Of a stretch of DNA of 64,000 bases, positions 18,007 through 27,240 are shown piece after piece. The notes below the pieces were generated by a model, which was not told where the DNA came from, did not search any database, and saw only the letters and a list, made by a program, of their open reading frames with translations. The stretch is from an uncultured Clostridia bacterium (GTDB lineage: Bacteria > Bacillota > Clostridia > Christensenellales > Borkfalkiaceae), in the NCBI GenBank assembly GCA_947627065.1, contig CANQUN010000002.1, forward strand, positions 1 through 64,000. Direction: 5' to 3'. The position numbers were made by a program, and so were the translations under genes. Numbering within the stretch: position 1 is the first letter of the stretch; every line of letters begins with the position of its first letter.

Positions 18007-19442
18007 TGTTGGATTATCCGTTTACAACAGAATATCTGCCGCCCGTGCGCGTTGTCGCCGCGGAGGGGAAAACGGAAGGGATAGAGGAACTTCTTAAGGA
18101 AAAACCCCTTCAGATAGGCCTTGCGGAAAGGGGGCTTTTTACGGTAAGCGGCAAAGCCTCGATTATCCTCGACTTCGGCAAGGAATACTCGGGAGGAGTC
18201 AGGATTCTCACCCACATCACAAAAACGCCGTCCGTTTCCGTGAGACTGCGCTTTGGCGAATCGGTGGCCGAAACGTGCGCGGAACTCGGCGAGCGCGGCG
18301 CCTGCAACGACCATTCCAACCGTGATTTTGTGGTGAATCTTTCCTGTTATTCGGACATGACGTTCGGGCAGACGGGCTTCAGATTCTTGCGTATCGATTT
18401 TGAAAAAGACGCCTATATCACGATAAAAAGCGTACTTTGCGCTTACACGCACAGGATTTTCCCCGCTGCCGAAAGGTTCGTTACTTCGGATGCGGAAATC
18501 CAAAATATTTACGCCACCGCCAAGCGCACCATAGAACTTTGCTGCCAGACCTACGTGTGGGACGGCATAAAGCGCGACCGCCTTGTCTGGATAGGGGACA
18601 TGCACCCCGAAATGCTCGCCCTCACCTCCCTTTACGGAAGGATGAAGATAATAGAGGACTCGCTCGACTTTTCGGTCTCGGGCTTTCCGGTGGGAGAGTG
18701 GATGAACAACATGCCCATGTACTCGGCGTGGCTGCTCATCATCATGGCCGATTACTGCGAAATAACGGGCGCCGACGATTACGTCGCCCGCCACCGCGCT
18801 TACATAGAAGGACTGCTCGAACAGATCGACGGCTGCATAAAGGACGACGGAACGCTGGACTTTCCGTCCTACTTCGTCGACTGGCCCACCCACGAACAGC
18901 CCGACGAACTTGCGGGCTGCCGCGCAATTCTCAAAATAATGGCAAGAAAGATGACGGGGCTTTGCGAAAAGATTGGCATAAGTGGCCTTTATCCCATAAA
19001 AATGCTCAAAAAACTCTCCCTCGTGCCCATCGAGGTAAAGCATGCAAAGCAGGTCGTCGCCCTCAAATTCTTTGCCGAAGGCGGCCTTGGCAGAGAGGAC
19101 AGAGAACTGCTCGTCAAAGGCGGCGCGGCGGGAATGTCCACCTTCATGGGCTACTACATTCTCAAAGCGATTGCCGAAACGACGTCCGTGGAAACCGCCG
19201 TTTCCGTCATGAAGGAATATTACGGCGCCATGCTCAAAAAGGGCGCCACCACCTTCTTTGAAGATTTCGACATGGCGTGGGCGGAAAACTCCTCCGACAT
19301 CGACCGCCTGCCCAAAGAAGGGGAGAGGGACATCCACGGCGATTTCGGCAAATACTGCTACGTCGGGTTCCGCCACAGTTTCTGCCACGGCTGGAGCGCG
19401 GGCGTCCTCCGCTTCCTGTACGACTACTGCAACGAGGCGTAA
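18006..19442 (+). CDS. Alpha-L-rhamnosidase-like (GH78-related) protein
   Basis: The 478-residue product resembles the six-hairpin (alpha/alpha)6 rhamnosidase fold: the segment WDGIKRDRLVWIGDMHPE (about 181-198) closely matches the GH78 catalytic stretch with its acidic residues (D-x-x-x-x-D-R-x-x-W-x-G-D). C-terminal FRHSFCHGWSAG also fits this group. There is no signal peptide, so it should act in the cytosol on imported oligosaccharides. It is shorter than most GH78 enzymes and lacks the usual multiple N-terminal beta domains, keeping one beta-sandwich (about 30-150). It overlaps coaX by one base. A rhamnulokinase gene lies far downstream at 62458. Confidence 0.75.
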   Translation: MLDYPFTTEYLPPVRVVAAEGKTEGIEELLKEKPLQIGLAERGLFTVSGKASIILDFGKEYSGGVRILTHITKTPSVSVRLRFGESVAETCAELGERGACNDHSNRDFVVNLSCYSDMTFGQTGFRFLRIDFEKDAYITIKSVLCAYTHRIFPAAERFVTSDAEIQNIYATAKRTIELCCQTYVWDGIKRDRLVWIGDMHPEMLALTSLYGRMKIIEDSLDFSVSGFPVGEWMNNMPMYSAWLLIIMADYCEITGADDYVARHRAYIEGLLEQIDGCIKDDGTLDFPSYFVDWPTHEQPDELAGCRAILKIMARKMTGLCEKIGISGLYPIKMLKKLSLVPIEVKHAKQVVALKFFAEGGLGREDRELLVKGGAAGMSTFMGYYILKAIAETTSVETAVSVMKEYYGAMLKKGATTFFEDFDMAWAENSSDIDRLPKEGERDIHGDFGKYCYVGFRHSFCHGWSAGVLRFLYDYCNEA

Positions 19443-19469
19443 AATTTTTTCCAAGCCGCGGCAAACGTT

Positions 19470-19499
19470 TGACAGGATGCCGCGCCGTCTGCTATAATT
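19470..19499 (+). promoter_or_regulatory. Near-consensus sigma-A promoter
   Basis: TTGACA (19470-19475), 18-bp spacer, TATAAT (19494-19499). It is among the strongest-looking promoters in the window, yet is followed almost at once by a terminator-like hairpin (see next entry). Confidence 0.85.
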
Positions 19500-19504
19500 T
19501 CAAT

Positions 19505-19576
19505 ATGGATGTGAAAAAACACGAATACGGTATGATAAGGCGATAACGGGAAAACGCTCCACGTGTCGCCTTTTTT
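19505..19576 (+). ncRNA. Candidate ~70-nt small RNA or attenuated leader of glnN
   Basis: Transcription from the consensus promoter should begin near 19506. At 19536-19576 AGGCGA pairs with TCGCC and is followed by TTTTTT, an intrinsic-terminator layout with a large loop. An earlier ACACG (about 19519) could pair with CGTGT inside the hairpin's 3' side, giving an alternative fold. A 13-codon frame (MDVKKHEYGMIRR, 19505-19546) covers the same stretch, but has no ribosome site and would be almost leaderless. Either a short RNA or an attenuator in front of glutamine synthetase is possible. Confidence 0.35.
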
Positions 19577-19788
19577 ACATTCCGCACCCCGCCCGTTTCC
19601 CGCCAAAACCTGCGGAAAAGGCCGTTTTTGCGATTTGCGCCGATTCGCAAAACCTGCGAAAAAGGGCACTAATTCAACCCCGCAACTTTGCATTTTTGCC
19701 CGAAAACCTGAGAAATAGGGCACTTTTCGATATATTCCGCCCGTCGGGCGTCAAGCGGCGGCCTTTCGGCGGCCGTACAAGGAGACTT

Positions 19789-21879
19789 ATGAAGAACATT
19801 TCGGAAATTTTCGCAAGTCGGGTATTCACCGACGACGTCATGCAAAAGATGCTTGCGCCCGAAACGTACGAGGCGTTCAAGCGTACCGTCAGGGACAATC
19901 TTCCCCTTGCGCCCGAGGTCGCAAACGAGATAGCCAAGGCCATGATGACGTGGGCCATTTCCAAGGGCGCCACCCACTACACCCACTGGTTCCAGCCAAT
20001 GACGGGCATAACCGCCGAAAAGCACGACAGTTTCATCTCCAAAAAACGCAACGGCAAGATAATAACCGACTTCAAGGGTAAGGAACTCATCAAGGGCGAA
20101 CCCGACGCGTCGAGTTTCCCGAGCGGCGGCATCCGCGCCACCTTTGAGGCGAGGGGCTACACCGATTGGGACCCCACGTCCTACGCCTTCGTCAAGGACG
20201 ACACCCTCTACATACCCACGGCGTTCTGTTCCTACACGGGCGAAGCGCTCGACAAGAAAACCCCGCTCCTGCGTTCCATGGAAGCGCTCGACCGCCACGC
20301 CCGCAGGCTGCTCAGGCTGTTCGGCAAAAACGTCGGCAAGGTAACCGCCACCGTGGGCAGCGAGCAGGAGTATTTTTTGATTGACAAAAAAATCGCGGCA
20401 GCCCGCCCCGACCTCACGTACACGGGCAGGACGCTGTTCGGCGCAAAGCCGCCCAAGGGGCAGGAGCTGGACGACCAGTATTTTGCCACCATAAAGCCGC
20501 GCGTGCTCGCCTTCATGCAGGAACTCGACGAACAGCTGTGGGAACTCGGCGTTCTTTCCAAAACCCGCCACAACGAGGTTGCGCCCTCCCAGCACGAACT
20601 TGCGCCCATTTACGAAAGCGCAAACGTCGCCACCGACCACAACCAGCTGACAATGGAACTTATGAAAAAACTTGCCGACAAGCACGGCATGGTTTGCCTG
20701 CTGCATGAAAAACCCTTTGCGGGCGTAAACGGCAGCGGCAAGCACAACAACTGGTCGCTCTCGACAGACGAGGGGGAAAACCTGCTTGACCCCGGCGACA
20801 CGCCCATGGAAAACACACAGTTCCTCCTTTTCCTCGCCGCCGTCATCCGTGCGGTCGACGATTATCAGGATCTTCTGCGCGTGTCCGTGGCAAGCGCGGG
20901 CAACGATCACCGTCTCGGTGCAAACGAAGCGCCGCCCGCCATCGTCTCCATGTACGTCGGCGACGAACTCGGCAGGGTTATCGACGCCATAGACGCGGGC
21001 ACTTCCTACCGCGGCAAGGGCAGAAAGGAAATGGCGTTCGGCAGCATGGTCCTGCCCAAGTTCAAGCAGGACAATTCGGACAGGAACAGAACGTCCCCCT
21101 TTGCTTTTACGGGCAACAAGTTCGAGTTCCGCATGCCGGGTTCGTCCTTCTCCGTCGCAGGCCCCAACATCATTCTCAACACCGCCGTGGCCGAAGCGCT
21201 CGACGACTTTGCCACCACCCTCGAAAAGGCCGACGATCTCGGCAAGGAAGTCCGCAACATCGTATTCAAAACCATAAAAGCGCACAAGCGCATAATCTTC
21301 AACGGCAACGGTTACAGCGACGAATGGGTGAAGGAAGCAGAGGCGAGAGGGCTGAAGAACCTGCGCTCCACGCCCGAGGCCATTCCCTGCCTCGTTGCCG
21401 ACAAAAATGTCCGTTTATTTGAGAAATACGGGGTTTATACCCGCCACGAACTCGAAGCGCGCCACGACATCTTCCTCGAAAATTATTGCAAGACCGTGCG
21501 TATCGAAGCCCTCACCGCCAAGGAAATCGCCACCCGCAAGATATTCCACGCCGTCAACAGGTGCGTTGCCGACATGTGCGAAAACATCGCATCCAAACAC
21601 AACGTCCTGCCCGCCGTCGACACCACTATAGAAGAGGACGTCGCCGCACGCCTGTCCGCCCTCAACTCCACCATGATGGCCGCCGTAAGCGAACTTGACG
21701 CCGCTACCCTTGCCGCCGACAAGATTTCCGACCCCCGTGAACAGGCCCTCTTTTACGCCGACACCGTTCTTCCCGCAATGGACAAGGTCCGCGCCGCCGC
21801 CGACGAAATGGAAACCCTCTGCGGCTCCTCCTACTGGCCGCTGCCCACCTACGGCGAACTCCTCTTCAGCGTAAAATAA
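19789..21879 (+). CDS. glnN: Type III glutamine synthetase (GlnN)
   Basis: Makes glutamine from glutamate, ammonia and ATP. The 696-residue size is that of GSIII, much longer than GSI. Family landmarks are GGIRATFEARGYTDWDPTS (about 115-133), EVAPSQHELAPIYE (about 262-275), HNQLTMELMKKLA and NGSGKHNNWS (about 313-322), followed by RLGANEAPPAI. The ATG at 19789 has a good ribosome site (AAGGAG); the frame stays open upstream but without any initiation signal. Two copies of the dispersed motif (about 19651 and 19705) lie between the candidate leader RNA and the gene. Encoded as a single gene. Confidence 0.95.
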   Translation: MKNISEIFASRVFTDDVMQKMLAPETYEAFKRTVRDNLPLAPEVANEIAKAMMTWAISKGATHYTHWFQPMTGITAEKHDSFISKKRNGKIITDFKGKELIKGEPDASSFPSGGIRATFEARGYTDWDPTSYAFVKDDTLYIPTAFCSYTGEALDKKTPLLRSMEALDRHARRLLRLFGKNVGKVTATVGSEQEYFLIDKKIAAARPDLTYTGRTLFGAKPPKGQELDDQYFATIKPRVLAFMQELDEQLWELGVLSKTRHNEVAPSQHELAPIYESANVATDHNQLTMELMKKLADKHGMVCLLHEKPFAGVNGSGKHNNWSLSTDEGENLLDPGDTPMENTQFLLFLAAVIRAVDDYQDLLRVSVASAGNDHRLGANEAPPAIVSMYVGDELGRVIDAIDAGTSYRGKGRKEMAFGSMVLPKFKQDNSDRNRTSPFAFTGNKFEFRMPGSSFSVAGPNIILNTAVAEALDDFATTLEKADDLGKEVRNIVFKTIKAHKRIIFNGNGYSDEWVKEAEARGLKNLRSTPEAIPCLVADKNVRLFEKYGVYTRHELEARHDIFLENYCKTVRIEALTAKEIATRKIFHAVNRCVADMCENIASKHNVLPAVDTTIEEDVAARLSALNSTMMAAVSELDAATLAADKISDPREQALFYADTVLPAMDKVRAAADEMETLCGSSYWPLPTYGELLFSVK

Positions 21880-21883
21880 CCCA

Positions 21884-22192
21884 CGTTTTTGTGAGAAAAA
21901 GGGCACTTGTTGTGCGCGGTTCGAGGTTTTTGCCCGTCTCAACGGGCGGCGGGTTTCGTTTTCTTTGAGAAAATCTGATATTTTCGTGTCTTTCCCCGCC
22001 GTATCCAAAAACGTCTCTCTCCTCCCGATGTGTCGTTTTTGTGAGAAATAGGCCACTTCTTGCGTTTTTACCCGTTAAAGGAGCAATAGCGACGCAAGCG
22101 GAGCGGCAGCATAAACAAAGCACAACGAAGAAACTAATACACCAAAGCGGCGGAGCCATCGGCTCCGCCGCTTTGCCTGCGCTGTGCGCTTT
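21884..22192. repeat. Left copy of a long direct repeat flanking the accessory island
   Basis: Block 1 (21884-22124) matches 30581-30822 with about 15 differences over 240 positions by eye. Block 2 (22138-22192) matches 30976-31030 exactly over 55 bp. Block 2 contains a perfect 14-bp hairpin (AAAGCGGCGGAGCC-ATC-complement, 22144-22174). Block 1 carries two copies of the dispersed motif (about 21885 and 22034) and the segment GTTAAAGGAGCAATAGCGAC. It starts 5 bp after the glnN stop codon. There is no coding potential. Confidence 0.9.
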
Positions 22193-22293
22193 TGCCTTGC
22201 AAAAATCGTTACACCACGTTTTATTAAATTTATATAATAATTTGTTATAGATTTATTCTATGACGGATGTACTGATTTTGTCCCGTGTTATAG

Positions 22294-22323
22294 TTGATTT
22301 TTGAAAATGCTTTGTGATACAAT
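22294..22323 (+). promoter_or_regulatory. Sigma-A promoter of the five-gene island operon
   Basis: TTGATT (22294-22299), 18-bp spacer, TACAAT (22318-22323). It sits in a markedly AT-rich stretch (22200-22340) unlike the surrounding GC-rich genes. A roughly 170-nt leader separates it from the first start codon. Confidence 0.65.
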
Positions 22324-22496
22324 AGAAAAACAAAACGAAAGGTTACGGTTTATTTCAGTAAATCATAATATTGCAGTTTGCGGCATTGTCCCGAAATTTT
22401 GCGGCCGAAAAGTAAAGCCAAACCGTCCTTTTGTTAAACGACGGCCGCAGCGCATAACAGCAACGCAAGAAAACGACGCAAATAAAAAGGAGTAAT

Positions 22497-23555
22497 ATGG
22501 ATTTTATCGAATTTCTCAACTCAAAGGACGTTGCGGAGTACCTTCGCAAGATAAATTACAAATTTACGCCCGAAGAGGCGCTTTACGTGATACACGAAAG
22601 CAGAACGTGCACGCTTGCCCAAAAGCGGGAGGCGTACACGCAGTTGCTTGCGCAGTTTCCCGATTATAAATTGATGGAACGCGGCTTTGGCGCATTCAAG
22701 AACCACACGCTTGCAAGTTTTCTCGATACCTACTTCAAAAAGCAGGACGCGCTCATCGACGAATGCAAACGTGCGGGCGACGCCGCATATTCTTTCTGCA
22801 CCTACACCTCCGCCGAGGGGTGGATCCGTGATGACGGCAGCCTGTTCCGTACCTTCGGCGAATGCCTGCTTGCCGCGGGGGACGACGAAGAAGTTGAAAA
22901 AATCGAAATCGTCAAGAAATACCTGTCCTCGGACCGCTTTGTTTCTTTGACGCTCCGCCGCGACGGCACCATCCTTGACGTCGGATCTTCCGAGCGGGAC
23001 GACGAGGTGATGGACGCCTTTGAAATGCTGTACGTTGAAATTCCAACGCCTTTCCGCTTCGGCGACATAGTAAAGCCCGTGAGGGAAAAGGTGTGGGATT
23101 CCGAATTTCACGAGCAGTACGAGGACGTTTGCGTGCTGACCTACCTTCCGCAGTGGGATGAAAAAGCCGCCGCCGATTGCGACCCGCGGGAAACGCGGAT
23201 GAGCGCTGAAAACTATGCCGAGGCCGTAAGGCAACGGGAGAGGCGGCTTAAAGAGGGAGACGAAACGGACATGCTGTACGCGGGATATTCCGTAACGGAG
23301 CACGGTTTTGTCTGCGACCACAGCGTGTGGGGCACTTATCTCGACCTTGAATATTTCCGCGAGGAACCTGCGGGGCGATGCAGGATTCTGACGGCAATTT
23401 CCCTTTATCTCAAAAAGAAAATGAACCTTGAAACGCTGTTTGCCGCAGTGCGCGCCATCGAGGCGGAGGAGACCAAGCGCGAACTTTGGGAGTGTTCCCT
23501 CCAAGGCTATGAGGAATACATGAAGCAAATAAAGATTGAAGAGGAAAAACCATGA
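22497..23555 (+). CDS. Island protein A: uncharacterised family with N-terminal FLNSK motif
   Basis: The 352-residue soluble protein starts MDFIEFLNSKDVAEYLRKI, then an EEALYVIHESR segment, a central EIPTPFRFGDI motif (about 181-191) and a C-terminal GTYLDLEYF. The same landmarks recur in the next gene, so the two are paralogues. Similar 'FxxxxNSKDIxxYL...PTPFxxGDI...YxDLEY' proteins occur in gut Clostridia without known function, as far as I recall. No enzyme motif is obvious. Strong ribosome site AAAAAGGAG. Its stop overlaps the start of gene B by 4 bp (ATGA). First gene of a five-gene operon. Confidence 0.85.
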   Translation: MDFIEFLNSKDVAEYLRKINYKFTPEEALYVIHESRTCTLAQKREAYTQLLAQFPDYKLMERGFGAFKNHTLASFLDTYFKKQDALIDECKRAGDAAYSFCTYTSAEGWIRDDGSLFRTFGECLLAAGDDEEVEKIEIVKKYLSSDRFVSLTLRRDGTILDVGSSERDDEVMDAFEMLYVEIPTPFRFGDIVKPVREKVWDSEFHEQYEDVCVLTYLPQWDEKAAADCDPRETRMSAENYAEAVRQRERRLKEGDETDMLYAGYSVTEHGFVCDHSVWGTYLDLEYFREEPAGRCRILTAISLYLKKKMNLETLFAAVRAIEAEETKRELWECSLQGYEEYMKQIKIEEEKP

Positions 23556-24661
23556 CCGACTTCACCCGTTTTCTCAATTCCAAGAGCATTGCCGAACACC
23601 TTCGCAAGATAGATTATCGGTTTGAGCCCGAAGAAGCGGCCTTTGTCGTGCACGAGGCGCGGAATGTCCCGCTTTCCGAAAAGCACGAGGCTTACGGAGA
23701 GATTATCGCAAACTATCCCGACGCCGTTCTCAAAAAGCGGAACGGCGACTTTGAAACGCAGCCGTTGGCGGAATTTTTAACCAAGTTCATGATGTTGGAA
23801 AACGAATACGTTGCCGAGTGCAAAACGCCTTCGCCAAACGCCGCCTACGTCTATTCGGTTTACACCGAGGATATGGACGGCAACCTGTTCTGGTTTGACG
23901 AGGACGATGTTATTTACGGAACTTACGAAGAATGTTTCCTTGCGGCAAGCGGAGAACAGGCGGCAAAGATACGCGTCGCAAAGCGGTATTTCGGCGGGCG
24001 GGAGTACGTTGAACTGTATCTTTTGCCCGACGGAACGGTGCTTTCCGTTGACGTCGGCGGCAAGAGGGACGGAATCACCGACGGGTTCGATTGGTTTTGG
24101 ATAAGCTTGCCCACGCCCTTCCGCCGCGGCGACATTCTGCGCTCCGTTCACGAAAGGAAGGGAGACGCGTCGCCTGACTTTGTCGTTCTGGAAAAGATGA
24201 TTCATTGGAGCGGGAAGGAACTTGCGGACAACGGGTTTGTTGACAGCAAGGGCAAACCCGACAGAGACAGAAAGAGAAACGAGTTGGACTTTGCCGCATG
24301 GGAGCGCGCCAACCTTCGCCACAAAGAGAGCGGCGACAGCAGCGACATGAACTTTGACGGTTTTGAAATAGACTCCGACGGAAACGTGGTCTGGGACGTG
24401 TACATGACCTATCTCGATTACGAACTGTGCCTCGACCTTCCCAAGGATAAAAAAGCGCTCGTTGCCCTCTCCGCCTTCATGAAGGGGGAGATTGCGGAGG
24501 ATTTGCTCCTAAACGCCTATCGGCACCACACGCTGCGTGCGGCGCTCGCCAAGGCGGAGGAGATTCTCCCTCTCTACACGGACGCAGGGCTTGAAACAGC
24601 GGGAATAACCGCACGTGGCGGACGCGACGAAGAAAAACGAGAGTTAAAAGATGAAACGTGA
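23552..24661 (+). CDS. Island protein B: paralogue of protein A
   Basis: 369 residues with the same order of motifs as the preceding gene: FTRFLNSKSIAEHLRKIDY at the N-terminus, EEAAFVVHEAR, then LPTPFRRGDIL (about 187-197), SSDMNFDGFE and YMTYLDYELCL. Identity to protein A is moderate, so the duplication is old. There is no signal peptide or membrane segment. It overlaps gene A by 4 bp (ATGA); the LRR gene starts 60 bp after its stop. Tandem paralogues in one operon suggest a heteromeric pair or two substrates, which is inference. Confidence 0.85.
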   Translation: MTDFTRFLNSKSIAEHLRKIDYRFEPEEAAFVVHEARNVPLSEKHEAYGEIIANYPDAVLKKRNGDFETQPLAEFLTKFMMLENEYVAECKTPSPNAAYVYSVYTEDMDGNLFWFDEDDVIYGTYEECFLAASGEQAAKIRVAKRYFGGREYVELYLLPDGTVLSVDVGGKRDGITDGFDWFWISLPTPFRRGDILRSVHERKGDASPDFVVLEKMIHWSGKELADNGFVDSKGKPDRDRKRNELDFAAWERANLRHKESGDSSDMNFDGFEIDSDGNVVWDVYMTYLDYELCLDLPKDKKALVALSAFMKGEIAEDLLLNAYRHHTLRAALAKAEEILPLYTDAGLETAGITARGGRDEEKRELKDET

Positions 24662-24720
24662 ATTTACAGCGCCCGATGCGGGATTCTGCGCACGGGTTTA
24701 ACGCCCATCGGAGGCGAAAC

Positions 24721-27231
24721 ATGGAAGAATATAAAATAGTCGAAGATTCGCTGAAAAAATATACCGGGCAAGCGGCGGATGTAATTGTTCCCGACGGGAT
24801 CAAAACGATAAGGACGGCGGCATTTGGCGGGAACACTCGCTTAAAGAGCGTGATTCTTCCGCCGTCGGTCATAAAAATAGACCACGACGCATTCTCGGAC
24901 TGCAAATCTTTGGAACGGGTGGTTTTATCCGAAAACCTGGCCGAGATTGGATGGTGTGTGTTCCGGGATTGCAAATCTTTGAAAGAGATAATCTTTCCGC
25001 CGTCGCTCAAAAAAACGGGCCGAGGCGTGTTCAATGGTTGCAAATCTTTGGAGCGGGTGGTACTATCCGAAAACCTGGATAAAATCGAAATCGAAACGTT
25101 CAACGGTTGCACATCCTTGAAAGAGATAAACATTCCGCCTTCGGCCCGAACGATAGGAGCCTGTGCGTTCAATGGCTGTAAATCGTTGAAACGGGTGGTT
25201 CTGCCCGAAAACCTGACCGAGATTGAATGGCGGGCATTTGAAGGCTGCAAGTCTTTGGAAGAGATCAACGTTCCGCTTTCGGTAAAAATTGCCGCTAACG
25301 CATTCGTTGGATGCAAAAGCCTTAAAAAAGAAAACGGATTCGTGTTTGTCGGTTCGCTTCTTGTCGCTTACAGGGGTAAAGCTACTCAAGTCGCCGTGCC
25401 TTCCTTCGCTACGGCAATTGGCGCGAATGCGTTTGAAAAATGCAGGATTCGGGCCGTTTCCATTCCGTGTTCGGTCACGGAAATCGGTAAATGCGCGTTC
25501 AAGGACTGCACATCGCTCAAGGAGATAATCCTTCCTTCTTCCGTCGAAAAAATCGGCGATGATATGTTCAGCGGATGTTCTTCTTTGGAGCGGGCCGTAT
25601 TGCCCGATTCGATTAAAACATATCGTATAGACGACGGCCTGTTTCGAAACTGCGCCGCCCTCACGAGTGTTACGCTGCCCAAATCCGTTATCACCTGTTC
25701 CCACAGCGCGTTTGCAGGGTGCAATCGGCTCGGCCTTGTCATTTCCGACGAAACGCCGTTTTATGACGGTATCCCGGATAGGTCCAATCCTCCTTACTTC
25801 AAAACGCTGCTTACTTACGGTAACGTCCCGGCGGATATCGTGATACCCGATACGGTCAAGGTAATCGGAGAGGGGGCGTTTGCGGGCAATGAGGAGCTGA
25901 AAACGGTCGTCGTACCGCCGTCGGTTTTCGCGATAAAGAAGAATGCGTTCTGCCGCTGCAGTTCGCTTGAGCGGGTAGTCCTTCCCGAAGGGTTGACAGA
26001 GATGGGAGAAAGCGCGTTTGACTCGTGCGAGGCGCTCAAGGAAATCACGATCCCGTCTACGGTCAGCCGTCTTAACGAATGCGCGTTTGCGGGCTGCAAA
26101 TCGCTGGAACGGGTCGTCCTTTCCGAAGGCTTGGAATATATAGACGACAACGCCTTCAACTGTTGCATAGCCCTTGAGGAAATCACGATTCCCGCCTCTG
26201 TCGGTCGGCTCGCATCCGACGCGTTTGCGAATTGTCGGTTCAAAAAGATCACCTTGCTCGGTTCCGCCCCAAAGGGAGTGAAAGCGCTGGCAGGTTTTGC
26301 AATCGAAGCGCCCAATGCCTGCCTGTCGGAGTTCGCTACGTGTCGGGAGGAGTTTCTCGTCGGGTTTCTGCGGCTTTTGAAAAGAGGGGAACTGTCCGAC
26401 GAAATAATCGCAAAAAATCATAAATGTATCAGACTGAACGCACGGAAACTGTGCGAGACCGACAACCGCGAACTGCTCGGATACATGTTGCAAAACAAAC
26501 TCATTCCCTTAAAAGACGTGGATGAACTGATCCGAAAATTCAGCGGCAGAAAGGACACCGAGCGGGTGGCCGCGCTTATAGAATACAGGGAGACGCAGTT
26601 TACCGAAGAGGAGAAGGACAAGTTGTTCCAAAAGCAATTCGATTTCAGAGAGCCGACGGATTTTGAAAAGTTGAGGAGCGTGTGGCGGTTTTCAAAGACA
26701 AAGCAAGGTACGTATCGGATCTCCGGTTATAAGGGTGAGGACGAGAACGTCGTCGTGCCCGCGACAATCAGGGGGATACAAGTTACGGAAATCGGAAACG
26801 GAAACGATTGCTTTTTCAGTAAAGAACTCCGCGAAACGGCAAAGAGCGTAATTTTGCCCGACGGGATAGAGACGATAAATAGGTTTGCATTCCGCGGATG
26901 TCAATCCTTGAAATGCGTAGTTTTGCCCGATGGATTGAAAAGGGTGGCATACGGTGCGTTTATGCGTTGTGATTCTTTGGAAGAAATCATCCTGCCCGAA
27001 GGGCTTGAGAGAATCTGTTCCCAGGCTTTCCGCGAGTGCGGAAACCTCAAAAAAGTCGTGATTCCCGCTTCGGTTACGTGTATTCTCATGGGGGTATTTT
27101 CATGTTGCCCGGATATCACCGTTTACTGCAGGAGTAAACAGAAGCGGTTGGGCTGGTTCGCCGACTGGGATGATTCCGGATATTTCCGGAGACCAAAAGT
27201 CAACGTCGTTTGGGGCTACGAGGGCGAATAG
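24721..27231 (+). CDS. Cytoplasmic BspA-type leucine-rich-repeat protein
   Basis: I chose the ATG at 24721 because CGGAGGCG lies 6 nt upstream; an upstream ATG at 24658 would add an Arg-rich stretch without similarity. The product is 836 residues. About 15-20 LRR_5 repeats of 23 residues (IPPSV..I...AF.GCKSLERVVLSENL..I) cover residues about 15-540 and again 690-810. Between them (about 560-680) lies a helical insert (RKLCETDNRELLGYMLQNK and a Lys/Glu-rich part). Most BspA-type proteins are secreted; this one has no signal peptide and is encoded with a MoxR ATPase and a vWA protein, so a cytosolic recognition or scaffold role is plausible. Confidence 0.85.
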   Translation: MEEYKIVEDSLKKYTGQAADVIVPDGIKTIRTAAFGGNTRLKSVILPPSVIKIDHDAFSDCKSLERVVLSENLAEIGWCVFRDCKSLKEIIFPPSLKKTGRGVFNGCKSLERVVLSENLDKIEIETFNGCTSLKEINIPPSARTIGACAFNGCKSLKRVVLPENLTEIEWRAFEGCKSLEEINVPLSVKIAANAFVGCKSLKKENGFVFVGSLLVAYRGKATQVAVPSFATAIGANAFEKCRIRAVSIPCSVTEIGKCAFKDCTSLKEIILPSSVEKIGDDMFSGCSSLERAVLPDSIKTYRIDDGLFRNCAALTSVTLPKSVITCSHSAFAGCNRLGLVISDETPFYDGIPDRSNPPYFKTLLTYGNVPADIVIPDTVKVIGEGAFAGNEELKTVVVPPSVFAIKKNAFCRCSSLERVVLPEGLTEMGESAFDSCEALKEITIPSTVSRLNECAFAGCKSLERVVLSEGLEYIDDNAFNCCIALEEITIPASVGRLASDAFANCRFKKITLLGSAPKGVKALAGFAIEAPNACLSEFATCREEFLVGFLRLLKRGELSDEIIAKNHKCIRLNARKLCETDNRELLGYMLQNKLIPLKDVDELIRKFSGRKDTERVAALIEYRETQFTEEEKDKLFQKQFDFREPTDFEKLRSVWRFSKTKQGTYRISGYKGEDENVVVPATIRGIQVTEIGNGNDCFFSKELRETAKSVILPDGIETINRFAFRGCQSLKCVVLPDGLKRVAYGAFMRCDSLEEIILPEGLERICSQAFRECGNLKKVVIPASVTCILMGVFSCCPDITVYCRSKQKRLGWFADWDDSGYFRRPKVNVVWGYEGE

Positions 27232-27240
27232 AGGGGACGT

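Noticed and set aside
24658-24720. Upstream start for the LRR protein overlapping the previous stop by 4 bp
   Set aside because: The overlap is tempting, but the extra residues are unlike the family, and a good ribosome site precedes the ATG at 24721.
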